A stretch of DNA of 64,000 nucleotides from JANSWY01 sp965228955 (GTDB lineage Bacteria > Bacteroidota > Bacteroidia > Cytophagales > Cyclobacteriaceae): contig OZ245848.1 in the NCBI GenBank assembly GCA_965228955.1, positions 1,426,001 through 1,490,000 on the forward strand. The letters are read 5' to 3'. This document shows positions 25,460-33,279 of this stretch, piece by piece. The position numbers and the translations under genes were made by a program. Every line of letters starts with the position of its first letter. Position 1 is the stretch's first letter. The notes below the pieces were generated by a model that was not told the DNA's origin, did no database searches, and saw only the letters and a list, made by a program, of their open reading frames with translations.

Positions 25460-26251
25460 TTAGATATCACTACTATCAGAAGAATCTTCTAATTCCTTGA
25501 TTGCATCGATTTGAACAATACCTAGCGAATTATAGGAGCCATTCTTGAGTGGATACATCACACCATTTACCTCTTGTAAAAACTCCATACCAAGTACCAA
25601 GAATAGCTCCTGAGTACTGTTTGCAGTTAATGAGACAGAAAGGTCTATCTGAGCTTCAGATTGCTGACCAAGTTCCACTTCAGAACTCTCAGCTTGTCCA
25701 AATTGAAAACTCTCGTTCTCAAAATCAACTTCTGCAGCACCAACAGAAAACTTAACATGCGACGCACCGGACGGAAACGCAATAGTATTACCAGGAATAA
25801 ATTCAGGAATAGATACCGATAATACCCCAGACACCCTATCAATTGAAGGTACATACTCAGTGTACATTGTAGCGGTTAACTTTGCATCTGCATTAAAGTC
25901 AAAACCCAACAATATAAATAAGTCTCCAGAAGATACTTGCCTTTCGCCTCTCACATTCTCCTGGTCACTTTTAATCACTTTAAGTATTTCCTTGGTCAAT
26001 CTACTAGTGACTTTCGAGTCAGAAGCATTCTGCAGCAGTAATCTAAAAGCATTTCTTAGTATTCTACCTGCACGACCAGCTCTTCCAAATTCGGATCCGT
26101 TTTCCCTGGTTCTCTGAAAGGCAGGATCGTTCTTAATTCTGTCCGCATCGACACCACCTTTTTCACGTGCCAGATAACCATCTTTACTCTTGTAGAAGGA
26201 CACATCTCCGATGGTTCCTTCCAATTTGATAATTCCTTTTTGTCTTGCCAT
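25460..26251 (-). CDS. conserved Bacteroidota protein of unknown function
   Basis: 263 aa from ATG 26251. The longest frame starts at 26356, but MARQKGIIKLEGTIGDVSFY is the typical start of this family. The N-terminal third (YKSKDGYLAREKGGVDADRI... FQRTRENGSEFGRAGRAGR) is the conserved part, with many Arg/Gly; the rest is beta-rich, without a signal peptide or catalytic motif. It is common in Bacteroidota, often near mobile-element genes. Role unknown; a structural or nucleic-acid-binding role would fit but is not shown. Confidence 0.65.
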   Translation of the reverse strand: MARQKGIIKLEGTIGDVSFYKSKDGYLAREKGGVDADRIKNDPAFQRTRENGSEFGRAGRAGRILRNAFRLLLQNASDSKVTSRLTKEILKVIKSDQENVRGERQVSSGDLFILLGFDFNADAKLTATMYTEYVPSIDRVSGVLSVSIPEFIPGNTIAFPSGASHVKFSVGAAEVDFENESFQFGQAESSEVELGQQSEAQIDLSVSLTANSTQELFLVLGMEFLQEVNGVMYPLKNGSYNSLGIVQIDAIKELEDSSDSSDI

Positions 26252-26397
26252 AATTCGTAAAAAGTTTTGATTATGACTGAAAAAACGCATATTTAGGATA
26301 GTATAGCAAAAGACAAAATCCGGCTTTAGTAATATTTGCAACTTATTGCCGAACATGCCACATACATCAAGTATAGATAATGTATTAGATCAACCAA

Positions 26398-26592
26398 ATG
26401 AGAATAAAGAGACTTATAATCTATCCAAAGGATATTCAAAGAATTACTGGTAAAAGTGAGCGTTATGGTAGACAAATGATAAGAAGAATTAAGGATCACT
26501 TAAAAAAAGATGATCACCATTTAGTGACCATCCAGGAGTTCGCTGATTATACTGGTTTGGAAGAAGACCTGGTCAACCAGTATATTGATTAG
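26398..26592 (+). CDS. small HTH-like protein, possible excisionase-type regulator
   Basis: 64 aa, MRIKRLIIYPKDIQRITGKS and on to TIQEFADYTGLEEDLVNQYI. The pattern (DIQRITGKSERYGRQMIRRI) looks like a small helix-turn-helix domain for DNA binding, of the kind seen next to integrases in Bacteroidota. It converges on the integrase remnant and overlaps its 3' end by 20 bp. A role as recombination directionality factor or repressor is inference from position and size. Confidence 0.6.
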   Translation: MRIKRLIIYPKDIQRITGKSERYGRQMIRRIKDHLKKDDHHLVTIQEFADYTGLEEDLVNQYID

Positions 26593-27813
26593 ACTCATTA
26601 ACTGTCACTAGTTTATCCTTCAACACTTTCATATCACTACTAACTTTGGATCTTACCACTTGCGCATAGATTTGGGTAGTTCTAAGACTAGCATGCCCCA
26701 ACATCTTGGAAACCGTTTCGATAGGTACTCCTTTTGACAAAGTAACGGTAGTAGCAAAAGTATGACGAGCCAGATGAAAAGTAAGGTTCTTTTCAATCCC
26801 ACACAGGTCAGCGATCTCTTTTAAGTAACTATTCAATTTTTGATTTGACAAAACAGGAAGTAGCTTGCCTTTAGCCTGAGATTTGACATCATCTTTATAC
26901 TTTTCAATTATTTGATGAGCATGAGGTAGGAGAGGGACAGCAAAGAACTCTCCTGATTTTTTTCTTTGGCCTTCAATCCAAGTATCCCCATCAATACCTT
27001 TTACTATATGTGTTGGCTCTAAATCATATACTTCCGCATATGAAAGACCTGTAAAGCAGCTAAAAACAAAAAGATCTCTGACCTGCTGCAGTTGAACTGT
27101 TTATTAATAATGTTGCTGAGTTCCTCCTCATTCAAGTAGCCCCTTTTAGTTCTATTGAATTTAGGTGAGAATTTAGCAAACGGATCTTTGTCCAACCATT
27201 CTATTTTAATAGCCAGATTGATCATTTTCCTCAGTCTCTCTATATGTTTCATGGTAGTATTTTGACCACATGGTTTCTGATGGTCTTTAGGTTTGTATGA
27301 CTTCAGGAATTTTTCAAAGTCAACTACAAACTTGTAATTCAACTCAGTCAAGAAAATGTCTGATCTACCAAGTTTTGATTTTAGAAATTCTGAAACATAC
27401 TTCTGAGTTGTTTTGTAATTCTTAAGAGTACCCCACTCCAATTCGCTTTTCATTTCTTCATTGTGATATTGAATTAGCTCCAATAGTGAAGAGGACTGTT
27501 CATCAGCTCCGGTGAACCTATTTTTGACAGCCAAAGCAGTAACAAGTTTACGTTCCTTTTCGAGTTGTTCTTTTGATAAGAATATTTGATGAGATACATG
27601 ATGAAGATACTCAGCGATATCATGGTCTTCTTTAGTTGTAGATTTGAGTTTACCAGCCTTTTCATTCCATTTGTTAAGAGGAATTCTTCTTTTTAAAGAA
27701 ATGTCAACAGACCGCTTATTTACAGTGATTCTGACATAGAGAGGAGCACAGTTATTAATCGCTTTATATTTCTTCAAAAAGAAGCGTACTCCAAAGGTGT
27801 TAAATGAGGTCAT
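26573..27813 (-). pseudogene. frameshifted tyrosine recombinase (IntDOT-like integrase)
   Basis: Translation from 27813 gives the N-terminal arm-binding and SAM-like core-binding domains (residues 1-264), then falls into a stop after losing frame near 27091. In another minus frame, from there to 26573, the catalytic domain continues without a stop (QVRDLFVFSCFTGLSYAEVY... HLARHTFATT... MLGHASLRTTQIYAQV). One base is missing around GTTGAACTG at 27091-27099. The H-x-x-R, LGH and Tyr residues are intact; the first catalytic Arg is replaced (TGLSY), as in IntDOT-type enzymes. The gene ends 20 bp inside the convergent HTH gene. A sequencing error or programmed frameshift is possible but less likely. 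Confidence 0.85.
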
Positions 27814-27888
27814 ACAATTACTTTTTTAGTTTTTAGAATGTTTTGAATAGTGTCCTAATTTAAAAGGGCACAAAATCAGCTCAAAACA

Positions 27889-27914
27889 GCACATTCCTAT
27901 TCAAATTGTATTGA
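27889..27914 (+). repeat. 26-bp direct repeat upstream of the integrase, copy A
   Basis: This 26-bp stretch matches 27989-28014 at 21 of 26 positions (core ATTGTAT after CTATT). The copies are exactly 100 bp apart, between the integrase start and tRNA-Pro, where integrase arm-type binding sites would be expected. Confidence 0.5.
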
Positions 27915-27988
27915 CTTAACTAGTTGTAATACAGGTAGTTAATCAATTGTGCCCTCAAGATAATAAATAAAAAGGGGCACTGAAACGG

Positions 27989-28014
27989 GCACATATCTAT
28001 TGAAATTGTATGAA
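27989..28014 (+). repeat. 26-bp direct repeat upstream of the integrase, copy B
   Basis: Second copy of the repeat at 27889. GGGCAC boxes also occur at 27866, 27975 and 27987, with a reversed copy (GTGCCC) near 27949, adding to the repetitive look of this 270-bp spacer. Confidence 0.5.
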
Positions 28015-28037
28015 TAAAATAGAAGGGAATAAAAAGA

Positions 28038-28071
28038 AAAACCCCTTAAATCATAAGATTTAAGGGGTTTT
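28038..28071 (-). terminator. strong intrinsic terminator after tRNA-Pro
   Basis: A perfect 15-bp stem, AAAACCCCTTAAATC (28038-28052) with its complement at 28057-28071, 4-nt loop. It lies 24 bp downstream of the minus-strand tRNA-Pro gene and has A/T tracts on both sides, so it can stop transcription from either direction. Confidence 0.8.
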
Positions 28072-28094
28072 ACCGACTTTAGATCGTCTGTTCG

Positions 28095-28169
28095 TCGGGG
28101 TGGCAGGATTCGAACCTGCGACCCCCTGGTCCCAAACCAGGTACACTAACCGGACTGTGCTACACCCCG
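28095..28169 (-). tRNA. tRNA-Pro (anticodon TGG)
   Basis: On the minus strand CGGGGTG (5' end at 28169) pairs with CACCCCG, discriminator A at 28095, no encoded CCA. The anticodon arm CCTGGTTTGGGACCAGG shows anticodon TGG, and the T arm has GGTTCGAATCC. The 3' end points to the integrase remnant, the standard position for an island inserted in a tRNA gene. Confidence 0.95.
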
Positions 28170-28299
28170 AACATTTTCCTTTGTAATGTTCCCACTCATT
28201 GTGTTTCTGAATGGGAGTGCAAATCTAGAAGTTTTCTTGAATTTTAAAATGTTTTGGGACCTTTTTTTTAAGAAAATTTTTAGGCCCCAAAATGATGTT

Positions 28300-30483
28300 T
28301 TATTCTGATGTCTTTTCCAATGAAGAATTGTACTTAGTCATTGTGTGAATTGGGGTTCCATCTTCCATAGTTCCTTCGAAAATCACGTAGAATTCACCTA
28401 CCAAATCGTTGTGAGAAACAGTTAGAGAGACTCTATCCTGCGCTTCTTCACTAAAACTAACATTTGGTGTGTAATTCACTAATGGATTGAATAAAGGTAC
28501 TGAGGAGTCTTCACTGTCGAATGAAATTTCACCCACTTTGTACGGTAGTACACCAGTCAATTCTATGTAATTTGGATTCATGTCAGTAACAATTTCGGTT
28601 GTTTCCAATTTTACTACTCCAAACCTCCCCATTTTTCCATATAAGTTTCTCTTGGTATGTGTATGTGCTACACCGTATTTTACAAATTTCTTAGGATCTA
28701 AAGCTTTTATTTTAGCTTGATCAAAAGTAGGGACACCATTTACAATAAATAAAGGGCTACCGCCTTCAATAAACTTATTCTCGTCATCTGAAAATACCCT
28801 GAATACCCTTTTACCTCTTCTGGTTCTCATAGCTAGTCCTGGCATTACTTCCATTACAGCCTCTTCTACTGTTTCGAATTTATAGAAGTCGTTAAGATCT
28901 CTTTCAAAATCTAAAGGGACATTAGCTGCTAATACCTCTTTTCTCTCTGGGAAATAAGAAGCGTAGTGCTGGTTTACTTTGGATACACTTTGAACAATTT
29001 TCTTCGCTTCACCAGAAGCAATTGCTGGTTTTAGACTTAGAAACTTAGGTGCATTCAAAGTAGTAGTTACGTCTGTGTCTAATTTACGCCCTTCCTCACT
29101 ATATGCCTGATAATAGAATTTGAGCTTGCCACTAAATATGTTATAAAGCTTGTAATCGAAATCCTGCTTGTCAATTGGAGCCTCGAAGATCACGTTTGTA
29201 GTAGGGTTATAGAAAGCAATCATATCTGGTCGATTGACTGTATCTTTTAAACTTAGATCTACAGTAGCGAAAGTTGAGTACGAACCTGATAACTCTGGCA
29301 TTTCTACCTTTCCATCAAAGAATATCAAGGCATCATTCATGCCAATGAATTCTTCATTCACTAAGTAATAACCTATTTGTGGAACTTCTTTGATAAGGGT
29401 TTCAGGAATTAGTCCCTGTGAAACTATATTTTTAGAGTATCCAGATGATGGATCAATAAATGCAGCACTTACCACTTTCAATGAACCATTTACAACACCT
29501 GAGAAATTCTTTTGAATGTTCACTTCCAGCTGTTCACGAGGGCCAACATTTGATTTGCTCAATTGAATACCCATCGGCTTTTTGTTGTAAAAAGAAATGA
29601 ACAGAGATCTTTCATGAATTTTGCCAGTGTTGTCTGAAACAATTTTCAGTTTCCAAAGACCATCACTCAAGATTGAGAATGGGAACTTTACGTTAGTTCC
29701 TTTCTGGTTAGTAAGATCTGCATTTCCAGTAGCTTCAAATTTTCCATTAGATAAGGAAAGAGATAATTCACCAGGATTAGATAATGAATCTGCAACTGTA
29801 ATGTTCACTACTACCGCCTGAGCAGCATTGTCAATATTTGTTTTGATACAATAACCAGTCTTTTTTAAGATGCCTGGAAGGAAAACCTCGGTGGTGTCAA
29901 CACCATTCACAACTTTGAAGCCTAACTCATACAAGCTATGTGGAGGTGTAAACTCAAAAGATGCATACCCTAGTGCGTCTGTTTTTAATTTAGCTATTTC
30001 CTCTAAACCATCTGTTATTTTTAAACTGTCAAATGCATTAGATTTAACTGCAAATTTTGTGTTACAGCCACAAACTGCACTTTTACCCTCAGCTTTGATT
30101 GTAACGTCATCAATATATGAGGTTTTTGGTGTTGCAGGATTACCTCCAACGTAGAACGCCTTGCGGGATAATGGGCCGTCATTTTGTTTAAATGAAAGTT
30201 GATAGTAACCTTCTTCTAAATCAAATGGCACAGGGAATACTGCACTACCGTACCCATCTTTTACTTGAAATTGAAAGGCACTTTGCAACTTTCCTGACTC
30301 TGACAACAGGTATAGGTTTTCGGAAATGAACTTTGGCGCATTTCCAATGCTTTGAGCCTCAATAAGTATGTTATCTCCAGGGAAATAAAATTCTCGATCT
30401 GTTGAGATTCTAACTTCCTGAGCTTTTATAATTCCTGATAGACCTAATAGTGCTATCAGCGTGTAGATCTTGATGTTCTTCAT
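28300..30483 (-). CDS. exported MG2/plug-like protein of a TonB-receptor operon
   Basis: 727 aa with a signal peptide (MKNIKIYTLIALLGLSGIIKAQ). The N-terminal part (VRISTDREFYFPGDNILIEA... YYQLSFKQNDG) resembles MG2 domains of alpha-2-macroglobulin-like proteins. Near the end, SPLFIVNGVPTFDQAKIKAL followed by GRFGVVKLETTE resembles a TonB-receptor plug domain. Such proteins are frequent in Bacteroidota next to TonB-dependent receptors, on the periplasmic side or at the outer membrane. It is the last gene of a four-gene minus-strand operon (2 bp after the DUF4249 gene). The substrate is unknown. Confidence 0.65.
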   Translation of the reverse strand: MKNIKIYTLIALLGLSGIIKAQEVRISTDREFYFPGDNILIEAQSIGNAPKFISENLYLLSESGKLQSAFQFQVKDGYGSAVFPVPFDLEEGYYQLSFKQNDGPLSRKAFYVGGNPATPKTSYIDDVTIKAEGKSAVCGCNTKFAVKSNAFDSLKITDGLEEIAKLKTDALGYASFEFTPPHSLYELGFKVVNGVDTTEVFLPGILKKTGYCIKTNIDNAAQAVVVNITVADSLSNPGELSLSLSNGKFEATGNADLTNQKGTNVKFPFSILSDGLWKLKIVSDNTGKIHERSLFISFYNKKPMGIQLSKSNVGPREQLEVNIQKNFSGVVNGSLKVVSAAFIDPSSGYSKNIVSQGLIPETLIKEVPQIGYYLVNEEFIGMNDALIFFDGKVEMPELSGSYSTFATVDLSLKDTVNRPDMIAFYNPTTNVIFEAPIDKQDFDYKLYNIFSGKLKFYYQAYSEEGRKLDTDVTTTLNAPKFLSLKPAIASGEAKKIVQSVSKVNQHYASYFPERKEVLAANVPLDFERDLNDFYKFETVEEAVMEVMPGLAMRTRRGKRVFRVFSDDENKFIEGGSPLFIVNGVPTFDQAKIKALDPKKFVKYGVAHTHTKRNLYGKMGRFGVVKLETTEIVTDMNPNYIELTGVLPYKVGEISFDSEDSSVPLFNPLVNYTPNVSFSEEAQDRVSLTVSHNDLVGEFYVIFEGTMEDGTPIHTMTKYNSSLEKTSE

Positions 30484-30485
30484 AA

Positions 30486-31604
30486 TTAATCCACCCAGAA
30501 AGATGGTTTTTGATTTGTACTGTTGGAAAGAATTAAGCAGCTGTTATTGATACTATCCGACGGGATTCTTATTCCCAAATCATTTTGATCAATGAATACC
30601 TGAATATCTTCAATTGCAGAAGCACTAAAGGTACCCCAAACTAACTCATCTTCTTTATTAATATTTCTAATGTTTCCTGCTACTTCAGATGAAGGAACAG
30701 CAAACAAAGAACTTTGACTCTCATTTTGCTTCGCAATTTGATCCCAGAAGTCATAAACATCTTCATTCAGGGAGTATTGTTGTACGTTGAGATATGTTTT
30801 TACATCGAAATTATCAGCATTTGCAGGAATGCTGAATGCTTTTCTACCGGTAATGTAGCTTCCATTGGAGAACTGATCATTGAAAACACTTAATGGGTTG
30901 CTTGTACTTTTCTTAACCCAACAATTACAACAAGTACAATCTTGAACTCCATTTGATTGGCTACACGGTAAAGGTGACACTGTAGGTGTACCATTCACTC
31001 TTATTGTAAATAGTTCTGGGAAGGTCTTTCTTTGAACAGTTCCATTCCATTTCCATAAGTAGAAGTTCCTCTCTTCTGCATTATCCTGGAAGTTAACGTA
31101 AACATCCACATAAGGATCTTCTGTAATTACCCCAAGTGAGTTGGTTACAGATTGGAATGAAACATCAAATGAAATAGAATCAATATCTGGAACAGGATTA
31201 ATCGTTTGTACTGAAGACTGATAGATTTCTCCATCTATTTCTACGGATATGAAATAGCTATGTCCAAGTAGTCCTTGAATTCCAGTTGGGCTTGTCTGAT
31301 AGACTCCACTTGAAACCATTTCCATTTGTTCAAAAGCTCCATCCAGATCATAAAGTGTCACTATAGCGTTGTTCACTTTATTACTGCTTGTATTAGATAC
31401 AGCGTCAAAAAATGGGACTGTTCTATAGATTTCAACCGTGTAAGGGCCAGGATTTGTAGTTATTTCTCCTTGAATGACAAGTTGATTTTCCTCTTCCTCA
31501 TCCACTTCAAAATTTATGACTGAAACACAACCATAAATAGTTGCTACAAAGGCCAGGGGAATTAAGAATCCCCATTTATTGAATATATTATTGAGTGATC
31601 TCAT
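30486..31604 (-). CDS. DUF4249 lipoprotein
   Basis: 372 aa with a lipoprotein signal (PLAFVATIYGC, then VSVINFEVD). The body fits the DUF4249 family: QLVIQGEITTNPGPYTVEIY, NNAIVTLYDLDG, and GLLGHSYFISVEIDGEIYQS. DUF4249 lipoproteins accompany FecA/CarboxypepD-reg-type TonB receptors in Bacteroidota, probably as surface substrate-binding partners. A C-x3-C-x-CC-x-C cluster (CSQSNGVQDCTCCNCW) is unusual and could bind metal or form disulfides. Its start overlaps the stop of the upstream gene by 4 bp. Confidence 0.8.
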   Translation of the reverse strand: MRSLNNIFNKWGFLIPLAFVATIYGCVSVINFEVDEEEENQLVIQGEITTNPGPYTVEIYRTVPFFDAVSNTSSNKVNNAIVTLYDLDGAFEQMEMVSSGVYQTSPTGIQGLLGHSYFISVEIDGEIYQSSVQTINPVPDIDSISFDVSFQSVTNSLGVITEDPYVDVYVNFQDNAEERNFYLWKWNGTVQRKTFPELFTIRVNGTPTVSPLPCSQSNGVQDCTCCNCWVKKSTSNPLSVFNDQFSNGSYITGRKAFSIPANADNFDVKTYLNVQQYSLNEDVYDFWDQIAKQNESQSSLFAVPSSEVAGNIRNINKEDELVWGTFSASAIEDIQVFIDQNDLGIRIPSDSINNSCLILSNSTNQKPSFWVD

Positions 31605-33274
31605 CTCTTAAATTGAAATTTCTTAAGTATTACCGCTTCGTTATCTCCATCTATCGTTTCCAGGTCAGTGAAATAGATTGCATCTTCCAAATCACTAATT
31701 GCCAGGTAATATGGTCGCAAGATACCAGCTTGAAGTGCTAGGCCATCTTGTACTGTTCCATCACTTCCAGCTATTAACTCGTATCTCTGGGTTCGGTAAT
31801 TTATTTCATAGATTTTACCTACTTGTGTGATAGCATATAGCCTGTCTCGTTCAGGTGAATATGAAATTGCTGCAGCGATATCTGGTAAATTAACTAATGT
31901 TGATAGTGTATTATCAGCAAAGATGTTTTGTGCGAACAGGATATCTGCGCTTGCTCTATTTAGAACAAAAGCATTTCCCGAACTATTGAATTCCAAATTT
32001 ATTGGACACTTCAGAATTTCACTTGATGGTTGGAGTTTAGTTAACTCAAAGTTTCCTGTGAATGAGCTGACTCTTACTTCATACAGACCTTCGCAATCAG
32101 CAAAAAATCTTGTTCCTCCTAAAGTGGCAACATCCGTTGGTGTTTCCAATGGGTTTCCTGAAAAGAAAAAGCTTAAAGATTCGTCAGCAAAATCATAAAA
32201 AAGGACATTAGGCTCAGATGCTGTAGCCATGTAAACCCCTGTGCCCCATGCAGCACCACCATATGTTCCTCTAAATGAAGTTGGTGTTTTATCAAGTGTC
32301 TCTGTAAATGGATCATATACTGAAAACCCTTGACCATTTGGTGACTCCAGAGTACCAAGGTTACTGATTACAATCTTACCATTGTTAGCAACAATGATTC
32401 CTCCATTACCCTTCAGATTGGTAGCAACAGTTTTAATAAAGCTTTCATTAAGAAGTTTGAAAGTAATAGGGCTAGAAACAGAGCTTTCTTCTGCAGCTTG
32501 TCCATCAGGCAAGGATAGAATATGTACTGCTAACTCATTGTCCTCTTCAATCACTGATCCATCTACAGTTTGTAACCCAACAGGGACATTTAAAGTGTAG
32601 TTTCCTTCTCCTTTATCAATAGCTATGTATTCATCTTCATCAGCCTGGTCTGCGATTTCAGCAGTCATATTAAAATCTGCATCAGTGATAAAAAGCCTGT
32701 AACCACCAATAGAGGAATTGTTTACTGGTTCTTGAAAAGTTATACTGATGTCCTCGGTAGAGTTAAAGTTACCAATATCCAATACTGTGACATTGCTTAC
32801 AGGTGTTGCTTTATTACTAAGTTTGAATACATTGGAATTTGTAGATAGTTTGCTGTCCAAACTGTTGTCGTTTGAAACAGATAGGACGAACGCAATATAA
32901 TTTACCTCTTCCACTAACGGATTATTAGAAATATCTGTAATGCTAGCATCAAGAATGAGGTCAGTATAATCTCCTTGTACCGGGATTCTATAAAATGATG
33001 AGTTATTCGCTCTGATTACGGTATTCAATGAGATTTCTTCAAATTCGTCTATTGCAACCACAACTAATTGATATTCCAGAATGGAAGATTCATCATTTGG
33101 TGCAATAAATGAGATTGATAAATCTGAACTGGTATTTGTACTACCAATGTCACTAATATTTATGCTTGAAACAGAACCTACCTGAGGTTTTAGTTCAACG
33201 GAATTGTCGTTTTCAAAGTCACACTGCATAAAAATTGCAGCTGACAATATGAGATATGTTAGTTTTTTAAACAT
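31601..33274 (-). CDS. outer-membrane-associated lipoprotein with beta-propeller-like C-terminus
   Basis: 557 aa with a lipobox (SAAIFMQC, then DFENDN). Two fibronectin-like beta domains lie at about 35-265 (SSINISDIGSTNTSSDLSIS and, again, VLDIGNFNSTEDISITFQEP). A C-terminal half of about 280 residues has propeller-type repeats, ending with an NHL-like QDGLALQAGILRPYYLAISD and IYFTDLE. It probably binds a ligand at the cell surface beside the TonB receptor. The gene lies 5 bp after the receptor gene and overlaps DUF4249 by 4 bp. Confidence 0.65.
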   Translation of the reverse strand: MFKKLTYLILSAAIFMQCDFENDNSVELKPQVGSVSSINISDIGSTNTSSDLSISFIAPNDESSILEYQLVVVAIDEFEEISLNTVIRANNSSFYRIPVQGDYTDLILDASITDISNNPLVEEVNYIAFVLSVSNDNSLDSKLSTNSNVFKLSNKATPVSNVTVLDIGNFNSTEDISITFQEPVNNSSIGGYRLFITDADFNMTAEIADQADEDEYIAIDKGEGNYTLNVPVGLQTVDGSVIEEDNELAVHILSLPDGQAAEESSVSSPITFKLLNESFIKTVATNLKGNGGIIVANNGKIVISNLGTLESPNGQGFSVYDPFTETLDKTPTSFRGTYGGAAWGTGVYMATASEPNVLFYDFADESLSFFFSGNPLETPTDVATLGGTRFFADCEGLYEVRVSSFTGNFELTKLQPSSEILKCPINLEFNSSGNAFVLNRASADILFAQNIFADNTLSTLVNLPDIAAAISYSPERDRLYAITQVGKIYEINYRTQRYELIAGSDGTVQDGLALQAGILRPYYLAISDLEDAIYFTDLETIDGDNEAVILKKFQFKR

Positions 33275-33279
33275 GCTCC

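Noticed and set aside
28095..28115. Second copy of the tRNA-Pro 3' end as the left attachment site
   Set aside because: I looked for the GGTTCGAATCC end through the left 28 kb and saw no second copy; the border may be outside the window or lost.
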